NCBI GenBank assembly: GCA_030642205.1
Contig: DAOWOF010000041.1
Coordinates: 1-13,100 of the forward strand
Length of the DNA: 13,100 bases
Reading direction: 5' to 3'
Source: Desulfobacteraceae bacterium
Lineage (GTDB): Bacteria > Desulfobacterota > DSM-4660 > Desulfatiglandales > Desulfatiglandaceae
Position numbers and translations under genes: made by a program. Numbering within the stretch: the stretch's first letter is position 1; each line of letters starts with the position of its first letter. The notes under the pieces are model-generated. The model saw nothing but the letters and a program-made list of their open reading frames with translations. It ran no database searches and was not told the origin of the DNA. Shown in pieces: positions 1-7,666 of the stretch.

Positions 1-56
1 ATTTTTAATAAAATAGCATCAAAGCCTCTAAATGTCAAGTTATATTCAATAATCAG

Positions 57-160
57 GGTATTCGACATAAGCCATTTTTACGTTTAAAGCAACTATATAT
101 TGTGATTGTATGATACAAAACATACCTTCTGTAGCATATGCATTCCTTATGTCGAATACC
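57..160. repeat. 15-bp perfect inverted repeat, widely spaced
   Basis: The left arm GGTATTCGACATAAG (57-71) is the exact reverse complement of CTTATGTCGAATACC (146-160), with 74 bp between the arms. The right arm runs directly into the repeat at 158-172 and the palindrome at 164-175. This could be the end structure of a small non-autonomous element, a REP-type repeat or a pair of operator half-sites. Nothing in the sequence decides between them. Confidence 0.6.
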
Positions 161-175
161 TGTCGATAATTATCG
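158..175. repeat. Palindrome and copy 1 of a 15-nt direct repeat
   Basis: CGATAATTATCG at 164-175 is its own reverse complement. The overlapping 15-mer ACCTGTCGATAATTA (158-172) is repeated exactly at 4868-4882, in the other long non-coding stretch flanking the RND operon. Its role is unknown. A short dispersed repeat or a regulator site would both fit. Confidence 0.5.
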
Positions 176-415
176 CATTACTTATTATAAACCGTGTAAA
201 AAAATATTGCAAAGAAGATTTTTTTATAGACCGAACAATGAAGATACCTGCCGGTGTAAAGCGCGGCAAAATACCATCAGGTGGAATTACACAAGAGGGG
301 GTATTCGATGCCAGGCAAGATATGAATTTTTACCAAAGATATTGATAATCTCGTAAAAAAATCATCAAAGACCCTTGACTGAGTATCTTCATTGAAAATT
401 GTCCACATTAAGGTC

Positions 416-444
416 TTGACATAAATCCGAATGAACGTTAAAAA
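416..444 (+). promoter_or_regulatory. Sigma-70 type promoter for tRNA-Leu
   Basis: A perfect -35 TTGACA (416-421) is followed by a 17-bp spacer and a -10 of TAAAAA (439-444). Transcription would begin near 450-452, a few bases before the mature tRNA 5' end at 456. That geometry is typical of a single tRNA gene. The -10 matches the consensus imperfectly. Confidence 0.6.
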
Positions 445-455
445 TATAAAAAGGT

Positions 456-543
456 GCCTGGGTGGCGGAATAGGTAGACGCAAGGGACTTAAAATCCCTC
501 GGGGCTTGACCCTGTACGAGTTCGATTCTCGTCCTAGGCACCA
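456..543 (+). tRNA. tRNA-Leu (anticodon UAA), CCA encoded
   Basis: The acceptor stem GCCTGGG (456-462) pairs with CCTAGGC (533-539) with one G-U wobble, then discriminator A540 and an encoded CCA (541-543). The anticodon stem AGGGA/TCCCT (483-487 and 495-499) holds the loop CTTAAAA, placing anticodon TAA at 490-492. The T-arm is ACGAG-TTCGATT-CTCGT (516-532). A long variable arm (about 500-515) marks a class II tRNA, as expected for leucine. Its 3' end is only 13 bp from the stop codon of the convergent RND gene. I found no repeat of the tRNA 3' end elsewhere in the window, so there is no sign of an integrated element. Confidence 0.96.
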
Positions 544-556
544 GTTATTAATCGTT

Positions 557-3500
557 TTACTTTTGTTTTTTTGTTAACCTCAATTTCATTCCCTCCAAAA
601 GATCCCACCCCACTGGTACAATAAAAAGCGTAAGCCCTGTTGCTGTGGCAAGTCCGGTGACAAAGGTAGAAGCCATGCTGCCCCATACGATGGAATAGCT
701 GGGTATACCTATGGCCATTGGCAATAATCCAAGAGAGGTTGTTAAAGTCGTTAATAAGATTGGCCTTAGCCTTATCCTTATTCCTTCCTTTATAGCGTCT
801 TTGCGATTCATGCCGGATCGATATTTACGATTAATAAAATCTATAAGTACAAGAGAATCATTTACTACCACGCCTGTTACACCCACCATAGCGATAAAGC
901 TATTAATAGTAAAAAGAGACTGGGTAAATAATTTACCAAAGATTACACCTATTAGAGAAAACACAACGGCTGAGAGAATTATCAGAGGTTGAAGATAGGA
1001 GCCGAATTGAGTTGCCAGGATGACATAGATTATAAGCAAAGCAATAGCAAAGGCATAGGTTAGAGATCTATATGAGCGTTTGGTGGTTTCAAATTCACCT
1101 CCATAGCCAATAGAGACACCGTGATATTTCCCCTTTATCTTTGAATAATAATTATTAATTTTCTTTATTATCACAGGAGTGGAGGTAGTCACCCCTGTCT
1201 TGATATTGGCAGTCAGGGTAATAGACCGTTCACCTTGATAACGATTTATATGTCCTGGTTCGACATAGGTCTCAATTTGGCATAAATCACCCAAATACAC
1301 GGGTCCGGATGGATGCTCCAATAATGGGATCTGAAAGGCATCTTCAAATGTTTTAAAAAAGGAGGAGTTAATACAGAGTTTTAAATCAACCTCTTCATCT
1401 ATTAAACGAAATTTACCAACAAAACGCCCGTCAAGAACACTGGATGCCAATTGAATAACCTGGGCATTGGATAAACCATACTCTTGTGCCCGCTTCTGAC
1501 GAACCCTGAAACGAATAACCTGCCCGAACTGACCTTGATCGTTTTGAATATCGACCATATATTCAGCTAGTTGTGGTTCATTTTTAATGAAATTCATGAG
1601 ATCTTTTGCCAAGGCATTAATGTCTTGAAAATTGGTCCCCATTATTCGAATATTTATATCCTTGCCTGCGGGAGGAGAATCCTTTTCTGCTCTTACTCTG
1701 ATAATCAGATTTTCTTTTTCAAAGGCTTTTTTTAAACCTTGCCTCATATCGTCCAGATGAATCATGGGATTATCAAAGGCTTGATCCTTTTTGGCAGGAA
1801 GAGTAACCATCACCATCCCAAGATTTTGCCCAAAAACCTGCTGATAATCTTCATTTATATAAAAACCTGCAAAGGCAGCTGCCGATTCAGCCATACCCGG
1901 ACCGTCATCCATAACAGCGACTGAAATTTCTTTTAGCAGATCCGATGTTTTTGCAAGCGGAGTATTCATGGGTCCTTCCACATTGACATAATAAAGGTGA
2001 TAATCATCAGGGAAAAATTTTATCCTGATCAGAGAAACAGTACCGGTAACTGAGAGTACAAATATGGATATTGCAATTATAAATGCGGCAATTACTAAAA
2101 GAACGCTGGAAATACGATAATGAAGGGTTAGAGCTACAATTTTCTCAGTTATATATCGGAAACATTTTAAAATAAAATTATCCTTTTCAGGAAGATTTTC
2201 CGGCGTGGATAGTTCCATCTGTGGTTTAGGACCAAAATCAAGATAATGTAAAGGAAGGATAAAGAGACATTCGATCAAGGAGGCGACAATAGCGAAAGCT
2301 ACTGCCTTGGGAATAAGGGCAAAAAATTCTCCGGTGGATCCGGTCATAATCAGCATTGGAAGAAAAGATGCCACAGTAGTTGAAGTTGCTGAAATCACGG
2401 GCAGCATAACTTCCGAGGTCCCATTTATAATAGATTCTCTGAGTTCTTCACCTTCCTGGATATGACGGTAGATGTTTTCCAGTACCAAAATGGCATCATC
2501 AACGATAATGCCCGAGACAAGCACAAAAGAAAAAAGAGTGATCTCATTAAGCGAATTACCGGTGAGATACATGAAAATCATGGCCACCAGAAAGGAAAAA
2601 GGGATGCCTATTGTGATCAAACCCGCATTACGGATACCCATAAAATACCAAATTATCAAAGATACAAGGATAACGCCTAATGCCATATTTAATCCCAGTG
2701 TCTTGATGGCATCTTTGATATAGACAGTAGAATCCTGGGTCAAAATGATTTCAATCCCCTCTCTGACATATTGTGGAGAGAAATCGCTGACAATTTTATT
2801 TACTTGCTTCACAATAGAAAGAGCATTGCCATGTTCCGATTTCAGTACCTGGAGCGTCACGCAATTGCGACCATTTACGCTTGTTATTACAAATGGATCA
2901 CGATAGGAAAGCATTGCAGAACTTATGATATCCTCCACCCTGACAAAAGAGCCATCCAAATCGCGGCGGACCACAGTTCCAATAACCTGATCCCTGGTAC
3001 GAAATCGTTCGTCCGCCACAACCATTACTTCACTGTTTGAGGTTCTAAATCTACCAGCGGGAATCGCAATATTGGCGTCTGTCAAAGCCTTGGCAGCATC
3101 TTCAAATGTTACGCCCAATGCGGTCATCCTGGATGGATCCAGATATACATGAAACTGTCGAACATATTCCCCCTGAAGTTTTACCTCCATAACTCCTGGA
3201 ATTTGTCGAAGAGATGCTTTCATTTCCTCTGCCATGAGGGATAATGAGCGATTCTTACGATCACCCACAAGATTGACATTTACTGCCGGCAACCAGTCAG
3301 AGGTCTCAATTATATTAAAAAAAGGTGGTTCAACCACATCTGGTAATTCCTCCAAAATACCCAGGACCTTAAAGCGAACCTCATTATATAGGGAGTCGTA
3401 GTCAGTATCATCGAGAAACTTGATCACAATTGAAGAACGTTCACGATAGGATGTGGAACGAATAAATTCAATATCCTCAATGCCTTCCAGCGTGTCTTCA

Positions 3501-3703
3501 ATTTTTCTGGTAACCAGGGCTTCAACATCAGAAGGTGAAGCTCCTGGAAAATAAGTATTGATAAAGACCTTTCCGAACTTGACCATATGATAACGTTCAA
3601 CCGGAAGTTGAAACAGGGAAAATGTGCCCGCCACCATAAGGAGGACAAAGATGAGATTTAAAAAAACGGTTTGAGACAGTGTGAAACGAACCAGAAATTT
3701 CAT
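557..3703 (-). CDS. RND-family inner-membrane efflux pump (AcrB/HAE1-like)
   Basis: This 1048-residue protein has the usual length for a proton-driven RND exporter, which moves substrates from the periplasm or inner membrane through an adaptor and an outer-membrane channel. It begins with a membrane segment (about residues 9-31), then a long periplasmic loop, a block of membrane helices, a second periplasmic loop (about 570-860) and a final helix block. The TM4 motif VSGIIVDDAILVLEN carries the Asp pair D402-D403, equivalent to AcrB D407/D408 in the proton relay. The C-terminal half has VVVNDSLVLIDFIN where AcrB has its Lys-containing helix, so that Lys appears to be absent, as in many AcrB relatives. 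The start lies 3 nt after the adaptor stop. A GAGAG ribosome-binding site sits inside the adaptor's last codons, suggesting translational coupling. Substrate unknown. Confidence 0.95.
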   Translation of the reverse strand: MKFLVRFTLSQTVFLNLIFVLLMVAGTFSLFQLPVERYHMVKFGKVFINTYFPGASPSDVEALVTRKIEDTLEGIEDIEFIRSTSYRERSSIVIKFLDDTDYDSLYNEVRFKVLGILEELPDVVEPPFFNIIETSDWLPAVNVNLVGDRKNRSLSLMAEEMKASLRQIPGVMEVKLQGEYVRQFHVYLDPSRMTALGVTFEDAAKALTDANIAIPAGRFRTSNSEVMVVADERFRTRDQVIGTVVRRDLDGSFVRVEDIISSAMLSYRDPFVITSVNGRNCVTLQVLKSEHGNALSIVKQVNKIVSDFSPQYVREGIEIILTQDSTVYIKDAIKTLGLNMALGVILVSLIIWYFMGIRNAGLITIGIPFSFLVAMIFMYLTGNSLNEITLFSFVLVSGIIVDDAILVLENIYRHIQEGEELRESIINGTSEVMLPVISATSTTVASFLPMLIMTGSTGEFFALIPKAVAFAIVASLIECLFILPLHYLDFGPKPQMELSTPENLPEKDNFILKCFRYITEKIVALTLHYRISSVLLVIAAFIIAISIFVLSVTGTVSLIRIKFFPDDYHLYYVNVEGPMNTPLAKTSDLLKEISVAVMDDGPGMAESAAAFAGFYINEDYQQVFGQNLGMVMVTLPAKKDQAFDNPMIHLDDMRQGLKKAFEKENLIIRVRAEKDSPPAGKDINIRIMGTNFQDINALAKDLMNFIKNEPQLAEYMVDIQNDQGQFGQVIRFRVRQKRAQEYGLSNAQVIQLASSVLDGRFVGKFRLIDEEVDLKLCINSSFFKTFEDAFQIPLLEHPSGPVYLGDLCQIETYVEPGHINRYQGERSITLTANIKTGVTTSTPVIIKKINNYYSKIKGKYHGVSIGYGGEFETTKRSYRSLTYAFAIALLIIYVILATQFGSYLQPLIILSAVVFSLIGVIFGKLFTQSLFTINSFIAMVGVTGVVVNDSLVLIDFINRKYRSGMNRKDAIKEGIRIRLRPILLTTLTTSLGLLPMAIGIPSYSIVWGSMASTFVTGLATATGLTLFIVPVGWDLLEGMKLRLTKKQK

Positions 3704-3706
3704 AGG

Positions 3707-4723
3707 TTACGGCTCTCGATTAAAAAGGAATTGATCACCAGGATGGATTTCAGGGGAAAAAACCCTTAAGGTGCCTGCCGGTCCAGAACCAAGCAATAAC
3801 ACGGATACTTGCTTTCCGTCTCTACGCGTCAACCAATATTCTTCATATCTATTTTCGACACCCTCCTTAGGGACCAGCAAGGCACCATCCTTATCGGATA
3901 GAACCAAAGGCAGCTCAAGTCGTATCCCCCCACGCAGATCATCAATACCGCTTATAATTTTTAAATCAACATTTATTTTTCGGGTCTGGAGATCAAACGC
4001 AGGAGAAATACGCCAAATGCCAGCCTGTACCCTGATATTTTTATCAGGCCGAAATAAAGAAAAGGATTCTCCATGTTTAAGGAGAGATTCATATCCTTGA
4101 GGGGTTAGAGCAAAGGGAATAATAAGTGTGCTAAAATCACCAATTTCAGCCAATAAATGTCCTGTTGGGACCCACTCTCCGGGCTCGATATTGCGTACAA
4201 TCACCTTCCAGCCTGCCGGTGCCTTGATACGACCCCGTTCAATCTTTTCACGAAGTTTTTTTTCCTGTATTTGTAGGGCTTTCAGGTTATAATTGGAACT
4301 ATCAAGATCCTGTTCAAGCTTATCCAGAATAGTTTGGGCTGCTGAATTACGCCCTACCATTGTCCGGTAACGTCCTGCCTCCAGATCAAGGTAGGAGATT
4401 CTTGATTTTACCTTATCCTGATCTATCTGATTTTTTTCCAGATCGAATTGGAGGAATGTTACATCCATTTGAGCAAAATAGCCCGAAGGATCAATTGCTT
4501 GCCCGACTTCATAATTCACTTTATCGACCCTTCCAGAAATCTCAGACACCAGACTCATGCGCGCCCTGCCCCTGGTAAAGCCTGTAAGAGTAACAATTCG
4601 AGAAGCAGCCTTGGCTATAAAAGACAAAGAAATAATCTCGCTATCCTTAGCAGGTGCCACGGGGGGGGAAAGAAACATAATTACTGTGAAAAAAAGAGTT
4701 AATTTTATTTTTAAATATATCAT
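3707..4723 (-). CDS. RND periplasmic adaptor (membrane fusion protein)
   Basis: This 338-residue protein bridges the RND pump to an outer-membrane channel. A Sec signal peptide is visible: Lys-containing start, hydrophobic core from about residue 8 to 18, and likely cleavage after A25 (VAPA before K26). Two halves of a lipoyl-like domain (about 57-79 and 164-190, with SGRVDKVNYEVGQ and KAPAGWKV) flank an alpha-helical hairpin of about 90-163 rich in heptad-like Leu/Ile/Lys/Glu. The C-terminal part would be the beta-barrel and membrane-proximal domains. There is no lipobox Cys, so it is probably not a lipoprotein. It is somewhat short for the family but looks complete. The ribosome-binding site is weak. 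No TolC-like gene is nearby, so the outer-membrane partner must be encoded elsewhere. Confidence 0.88.
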   Translation of the reverse strand: MIYLKIKLTLFFTVIMFLSPPVAPAKDSEIISLSFIAKAASRIVTLTGFTRGRARMSLVSEISGRVDKVNYEVGQAIDPSGYFAQMDVTFLQFDLEKNQIDQDKVKSRISYLDLEAGRYRTMVGRNSAAQTILDKLEQDLDSSNYNLKALQIQEKKLREKIERGRIKAPAGWKVIVRNIEPGEWVPTGHLLAEIGDFSTLIIPFALTPQGYESLLKHGESFSLFRPDKNIRVQAGIWRISPAFDLQTRKINVDLKIISGIDDLRGGIRLELPLVLSDKDGALLVPKEGVENRYEEYWLTRRDGKQVSVLLLGSGPAGTLRVFSPEIHPGDQFLFNREP

Positions 4724-5207
4724 AGTAAATACTGGCTATTTGAATCCTGACTTAATATTGACTTATCCGGATGAGGTTGAAAAATCTTTCCAATAAATAG
4801 TAATAATTTCTTAATTATATGTCAATTTTAGTCCACCTTATTATTTTTTTTAAAATCTTAAGTTGTAACCTGTCGATAATTAAGGACTTATATTGTTGGC
4901 TTTTAACTTGCATGGTTTTTGTATAAATTTTAGAATTAATTTCCATTTATACGAAAAATACTTGTTTAATAAATTGTATGGCCTCTATGAAGTTCTGGAT
5001 ATTCAGACTTGCAAAAAATAAGCTGTTACAATATTAGCAGGCAAAAAAGTAAGGATTTTTTTAAAAAAGAACAAAAAAGGGTTGAATCTCTATGAGACTG
5101 AGGTTATTCTTTCCTCATTAACATAATCTGATTTGGCATAAACATGAACATACTAAATTATAAAATTAAGAATATATTTCTTATAATATATTGGCAGGAT
5201 TATAGAT
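4724..5207. other. AT-rich non-coding region between divergent genes
   Basis: No gene is visible. The region separates the leftward RND operon from the rightward small protein, so promoters for both are expected. A perfect TATAAT lies at 5182-5187, just before the small gene, but without a good -35. TTGACT at 4758-4763 has no good -10. Copy 2 of the 15-nt repeat lies at 4868-4882. Several A/T tracts occur, such as 5055-5087, but I see no GC-rich terminator hairpin. Confidence 0.6.
4868..4882. repeat. Copy 2 of 15-nt direct repeat
   Basis: ACCTGTCGATAATTA is identical to 158-172. This copy lacks the rest of the palindrome (AAGG follows instead of TCGC). Both copies lie outside genes, on either side of the tRNA/RND block. 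Confidence 0.5.
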
Positions 5208-5414
5208 ATGGATTTTAAAACAACCTCTTTCTATATACACGATTTGGGAGGGCGACGTTCAGGACATGAACGAAGAAGGTTTTCCTATACGGAATTTATA
5301 CCAGAGAGGCGATCTGGTAAGAATCGCAGGAATGGTCAAGATCGCAGAAACGGTCTGGATGCTAAAACAAATCATCTGCAGTCTGAAGAACGTCGGATAG
5401 CCCTGCTCAATTAG
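5208..5414 (+). CDS. Small Arg-rich protein with RRSG/DRR repeats, function unknown
   Basis: This is a 68-residue, strongly basic protein with 13 arginines. Its centre repeats the motif GGRRSGHERR, ERRSGKNRR and NGQDRRNG, giving regularly spaced Arg pairs. The start is supported by AGGA (5196-5199) eight bases before the ATG, and a TATAAT lies just upstream. It has no signal peptide, membrane segment or cysteine. Similar RRSG-DRR short segments occur, from memory, in small or linker-type proteins of deltaproteobacteria, but I know no established function. The repeated Arg pairs suggest binding to nucleic acid or an acidic surface, which is inference only. It stands alone, convergent with dksA, with 50 bp between the stops. 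Confidence 0.72.
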   Translation: MDFKTTSFYIHDLGGRRSGHERRRFSYTEFIPERRSGKNRRNGQDRRNGLDAKTNHLQSEERRIALLN

Positions 5415-5464
5415 TCGGCCTCAATGGTTTGGGTGATTGTACCGGCTCCTGGTGTCATATCTGA

Positions 5465-5830
5465 CTATTTTCCTTGTCTTCTTTCTTGATTTTCCTGGTT
5501 TTTCTTACAATCAATACACAAGGTAGTTACTGGACGAGCAGTTAATCTTTCGGTAGAAATATCTTCTCCACATTCTTCACAAATACCAAAAGATTTTGTT
5601 TCAATACGATTTAAGGCTTCTTTAATTTTTACGATTAACTTCCTCTCTCTATCCCTAATCCGAAGCTCAAAATTTCTGTCCGACTCCAGGGAAGCCCTAT
5701 CCGTAGGATCAGGAAAAGAATCTCCTTGGTCTGTCATATCAATAACAGTCTTATTTGCTCCATCCAAAAGTCCACTCAGCCTTTCCAGGAGCAATTCTTG
5801 GAAATATTTAAGTTTATCTGTTGTCATCAT
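5465..5830 (-). CDS. dksA: DksA/TraR-family RNA polymerase-binding transcription factor
   Basis: DksA enters the RNA polymerase secondary channel and, with ppGpp, reprograms transcription in the stringent response. From the ATG at 5830 the protein is 121 residues. An N-terminal helix leads to a coiled-coil whose tip carries FPDPTDRA (Asp41 and Asp44), matching the DxxDRA tip needed for E. coli DksA activity. A second helix (ELRIRDRERKLIVKI) follows, then a four-Cys zinc finger (C84, C87, C105, C108). It is shorter than E. coli DksA (151 residues) because the N-terminus is reduced. A longer reading from a TTG at 5851 is possible but lacks a better ribosome site. The adjacent ATG at 5827 is an alternative. 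It lies 65 bp after dnaJ on the same strand. A TATAAT (5840-5845) just upstream could give an almost leaderless transcript, but no -35 supports it. Confidence 0.92.
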   Translation of the reverse strand: MMTTDKLKYFQELLLERLSGLLDGANKTVIDMTDQGDSFPDPTDRASLESDRNFELRIRDRERKLIVKIKEALNRIETKSFGICEECGEDISTERLTARPVTTLCIDCKKNQENQERRQGK

Positions 5831-5895
5831 AATTATTCTATTATACCCCAAAACAATATTAACGACTCTTATAAAAGAAAAGGTCTTTTAGCTTT

Positions 5896-6990
5896 TTATA
5901 AAGCGTTTTTTTTTTGACCAGAAAATTTTAAACCATCCAGCTCTGCAAACTCCAAAAGCAACTCTCTTTGTCGTGTATCTAGTTTTTCAGGAATTTTTAT
6001 CGTAATCTTCACATAAAGATTTCCTTTTCGATTCCTGCTTTGGAGACTGGGCATACCTTTTCCAGGTACAGTTAGAATAGTACCCGGTTGAATCCCATTG
6101 GGGATTTTAAGCGGGTACTCCTTTTTTTCTCCTAAAACAGGAATTGAAATAGTATCTCCCAAAGCAGCCTGAACAAATGAAATGGGAATATTACATATCA
6201 GGTTTTCATCTTCCCGAGTAAAGAAATCATGATCTTCTACATAAAGAATAACAAATAGATCCCCACGTGGACCACCATTAATGCCAGATTCACCCTCATT
6301 ACTCAATCTTAATTGAGATCCGGTATCAACACCAGGCGGGATTTTAACTTTGATTTTTCTTTCAACCCTGATCTTGCCACCTCCACCGCAATCAGGGCAT
6401 GGATCTGTAATAATTTCTCCATGACCATGACATGTGGGGCAGGTAGAACTAATCTGGAAAAAGCCTTGAGATCGGATAACTTGACCCTTTCCGTGACAGG
6501 TACTGCATCTCTGGGGGCTACTACCGGGACGCAGGCCTGTTCCTTGGCATGTATCACAACTATCCAGTCTGTTAAAAATGATTTCTGTTTCTTTTCCATG
6601 GTAGGCTTCTTCCAGGGTTAGCCCAAGCTCATATTTGAGACTCCGACCCTGTCTTGCACGACTTCTCCGACCCTGTTTGTTGCCAAAACCAAAAAAATCT
6701 TCAAATATATCCCCAAAACTGGAAAAAATATCATCGAAACCACTAAAACCTTTAAAGCCTCTACCTTCAAGGCCTGCATGTCCGAAGCGATCATAAATAC
6801 TTCGTTTCTCTCTATCTTTCAATACTTCATAAGCTTCTGCGGCCTCTTTAAATTTTTCCTCGGCTTCCTTGTCTCCAGGATTGCGATCAGGATGAAATTT
6901 AAGGGCCTTTTGACGATAGACCTTTTTTATTTCACCTTCATCAGCTTCTCTTGTAACTCCTAATATTTCATAATAATCTCTTTTATCCAT
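5896..6990 (-). CDS. dnaJ: Chaperone DnaJ (Hsp40)
   Basis: DnaJ delivers unfolded proteins to DnaK and stimulates its ATPase. All type I domains are present in 364 residues. The J-domain (about 1-70) has the HPD motif at 33-35. A Gly/Phe-rich linker follows (about 73-107). The zinc region has four CxxCxGxG-type repeats starting at C145, C162, C184 and C198 (the last is CPDCGGGG). The substrate-binding C-terminal domain completes it, ending slightly shorter than E. coli DnaJ (376). The start ATG is 3 nt after the rpoZ stop. Its ribosome site is weak, so it is probably translated by coupling. No dnaK or grpE is in the window, unlike the common grpE-dnaK-dnaJ arrangement. Confidence 0.97.
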   Translation of the reverse strand: MDKRDYYEILGVTREADEGEIKKVYRQKALKFHPDRNPGDKEAEEKFKEAAEAYEVLKDREKRSIYDRFGHAGLEGRGFKGFSGFDDIFSSFGDIFEDFFGFGNKQGRRSRARQGRSLKYELGLTLEEAYHGKETEIIFNRLDSCDTCQGTGLRPGSSPQRCSTCHGKGQVIRSQGFFQISSTCPTCHGHGEIITDPCPDCGGGGKIRVERKIKVKIPPGVDTGSQLRLSNEGESGINGGPRGDLFVILYVEDHDFFTREDENLICNIPISFVQAALGDTISIPVLGEKKEYPLKIPNGIQPGTILTVPGKGMPSLQSRNRKGNLYVKITIKIPEKLDTRQRELLLEFAELDGLKFSGQKKNAL

Positions 6991-6993
6991 GGG

Positions 6994-7296
6994 CTACTCA
7001 GTGGTTTTTTCTTCAGTTAGATGCTCTGTTTCCTGGTGAGTGTTTTCCGGGAGGGCTTCAGGGATAACATCTTCGGCAATATCCTCACTGCCTAATAAGC
7101 CATACTCCTCTTTTCTGACCTGGAAAACCTTTCCAGCTGCAATTTCCCGCAAAGAAGTTACTATGTTTTTATTTTTACATTTAATTAAAGGCTCGTCACC
7201 CTTTCTTAATTGGCGGACACGCTTGGCCGACAGATGAATCAATCCAAAGCGATTGTCTACTTTTTTTAAGCAGTCTTCAACTGTTATTCTAGCCAT
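6994..7296 (-). CDS. rpoZ: RNA polymerase omega subunit
   Basis: Omega helps assemble the beta-prime subunit and, with it, forms ppGpp-binding site 1. The 100-residue protein begins MARITVEDCLKKVDNRF and continues LIHLSAKRVRQL and VTSLREIAAGKV, the standard omega pattern. The N-terminal MAR segment that contacts ppGpp in E. coli is intact. The C-terminal 30 or so residues are acidic and unstructured-looking, as in many omega proteins. The start is fixed by a strong GAGGAG ribosome site seven bases upstream. It is the first gene of a tight rpoZ-dnaJ-dksA cluster. Two TATAAT boxes upstream are candidate promoter elements. Confidence 0.95.
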   Translation of the reverse strand: MARITVEDCLKKVDNRFGLIHLSAKRVRQLRKGDEPLIKCKNKNIVTSLREIAAGKVFQVRKEEYGLLGSEDIAEDVIPEALPENTHQETEHLTEEKTTE

Positions 7297-7362
7297 ATTA
7301 TTCTCCTCTATTATGATAATCTAAAACTTCAGCAATTCTAATTAGGGTATTTCCCTGTTGCC

Positions 7363-7398
7363 ATTATACATTATAAAAACCTCCGAAGGTGAATTTAA
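7363..7398 (-). promoter_or_regulatory. Candidate promoter of the rpoZ-dnaJ-dksA cluster
   Basis: Reading leftward, two consecutive perfect -10 hexamers TATAAT occur (7370-7375 and 7363-7368). The -35 regions at 16-18 bp spacing are poor (TTAAAT-like for the first box, CACCTT for the second). A weak AGGG/CCCT hairpin (7344-7356) lies in the leader. The location fits, but the -35 is unconvincing. Confidence 0.4.
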
Positions 7399-7530
7399 GC
7401 AGAAAATTCCTCTTTTTAGGTGCCCTGAGGGGATGCTATTCTTCAAAATTATAATTGCTGATAAAACTTTACTTTTTACGATGTTTTTTGTTAAAAGTAA
7501 ACATATATTTAATAATAATTAATGATAGCC

Positions 7531-7666
7531 TTGCAAACGGGTTGATGCCCTGTTTGCGTACGGTACGCCAGGCCTCTGGTGGGGATGACCATTTGAATTT
7601 ATTTCAAATGACAGGAAAGGGGCAACCCTCCTCCGGCGAGTAAAAAAGCGTACTGACTTTTTACTC
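7531..7666. ncRNA. Hairpin-rich block: candidate structured RNA or dispersed repeat
   Basis: Hairpins read in series. GCAAAC-GGG (7533-7541) pairs with CCC-T-GTTTGC (7548-7557) with one bulge. GCGTA-CGG-TACGC lies at 7556-7568, CCAG-GCCT-CTGG at 7568-7579, CATTTGAA/TTCAAATG at 7590-7610 and AGGG-GCAA-CCCT, a GNRA-type loop, at 7618-7629. A perfect 9-bp stem GAGTAAAAA/TTTTTACTC spans 7638-7666. The block is more GC-rich than its flanks and ends 50 bp before comM. It fits no riboswitch consensus that I could apply by eye. Because hairpins are symmetrical, the strand is not certain. It could be a comM leader, an independent small RNA or a palindromic dispersed element. Confidence 0.4.

Larger units (their letters stand above)
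1..455. other. Non-coding left end with inverted repeat, palindrome and tRNA promoter
   Basis: I see no convincing gene here. Open frames at 106-345 and 138-356 lack a ribosome-binding site and resemble no family I know. The region is AT-rich. It holds a perfect 15-bp inverted repeat (57-71 with 146-160), a 12-bp palindrome (164-175), and a 15-nt sequence that recurs at 4868-4882. The tRNA promoter lies at its right end. Confidence 0.6.

Noticed and set aside
106..345. 79-residue rightward frame in the left non-coding region
   Set aside because: No ribosome-binding site, no recognisable domain, low-complexity AT-driven composition, and it overlaps the inverted repeat.
456..557. Integrated element at the tRNA-Leu gene
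   Set aside because: The tRNA is intact, no repeat of its 3' end was found in the window, and no integrase gene is present.
5465..5851. TTG start for dksA at 5851
   Set aside because: The extra seven residues overlap a TATAAT sequence, are not typical of the family, and two in-frame ATGs follow directly; 5830 is preferred, though not proven.
7455..7643. 62-residue rightward frame upstream of comM
   Set aside because: It consists largely of the hairpin block, with no ribosome site; structured DNA explains it better than coding.
7531..7666. Moco, cyclic-di-GMP, glycine or cobalamin riboswitch
   Set aside because: By eye the conserved cores (for example the B12 box or the GEMM core) are absent. 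Fragments such as GCCTCTGG and AGGAAAGG vaguely recall Moco RNAs, but comM is not a molybdenum gene. Only a covariance search could reopen this.
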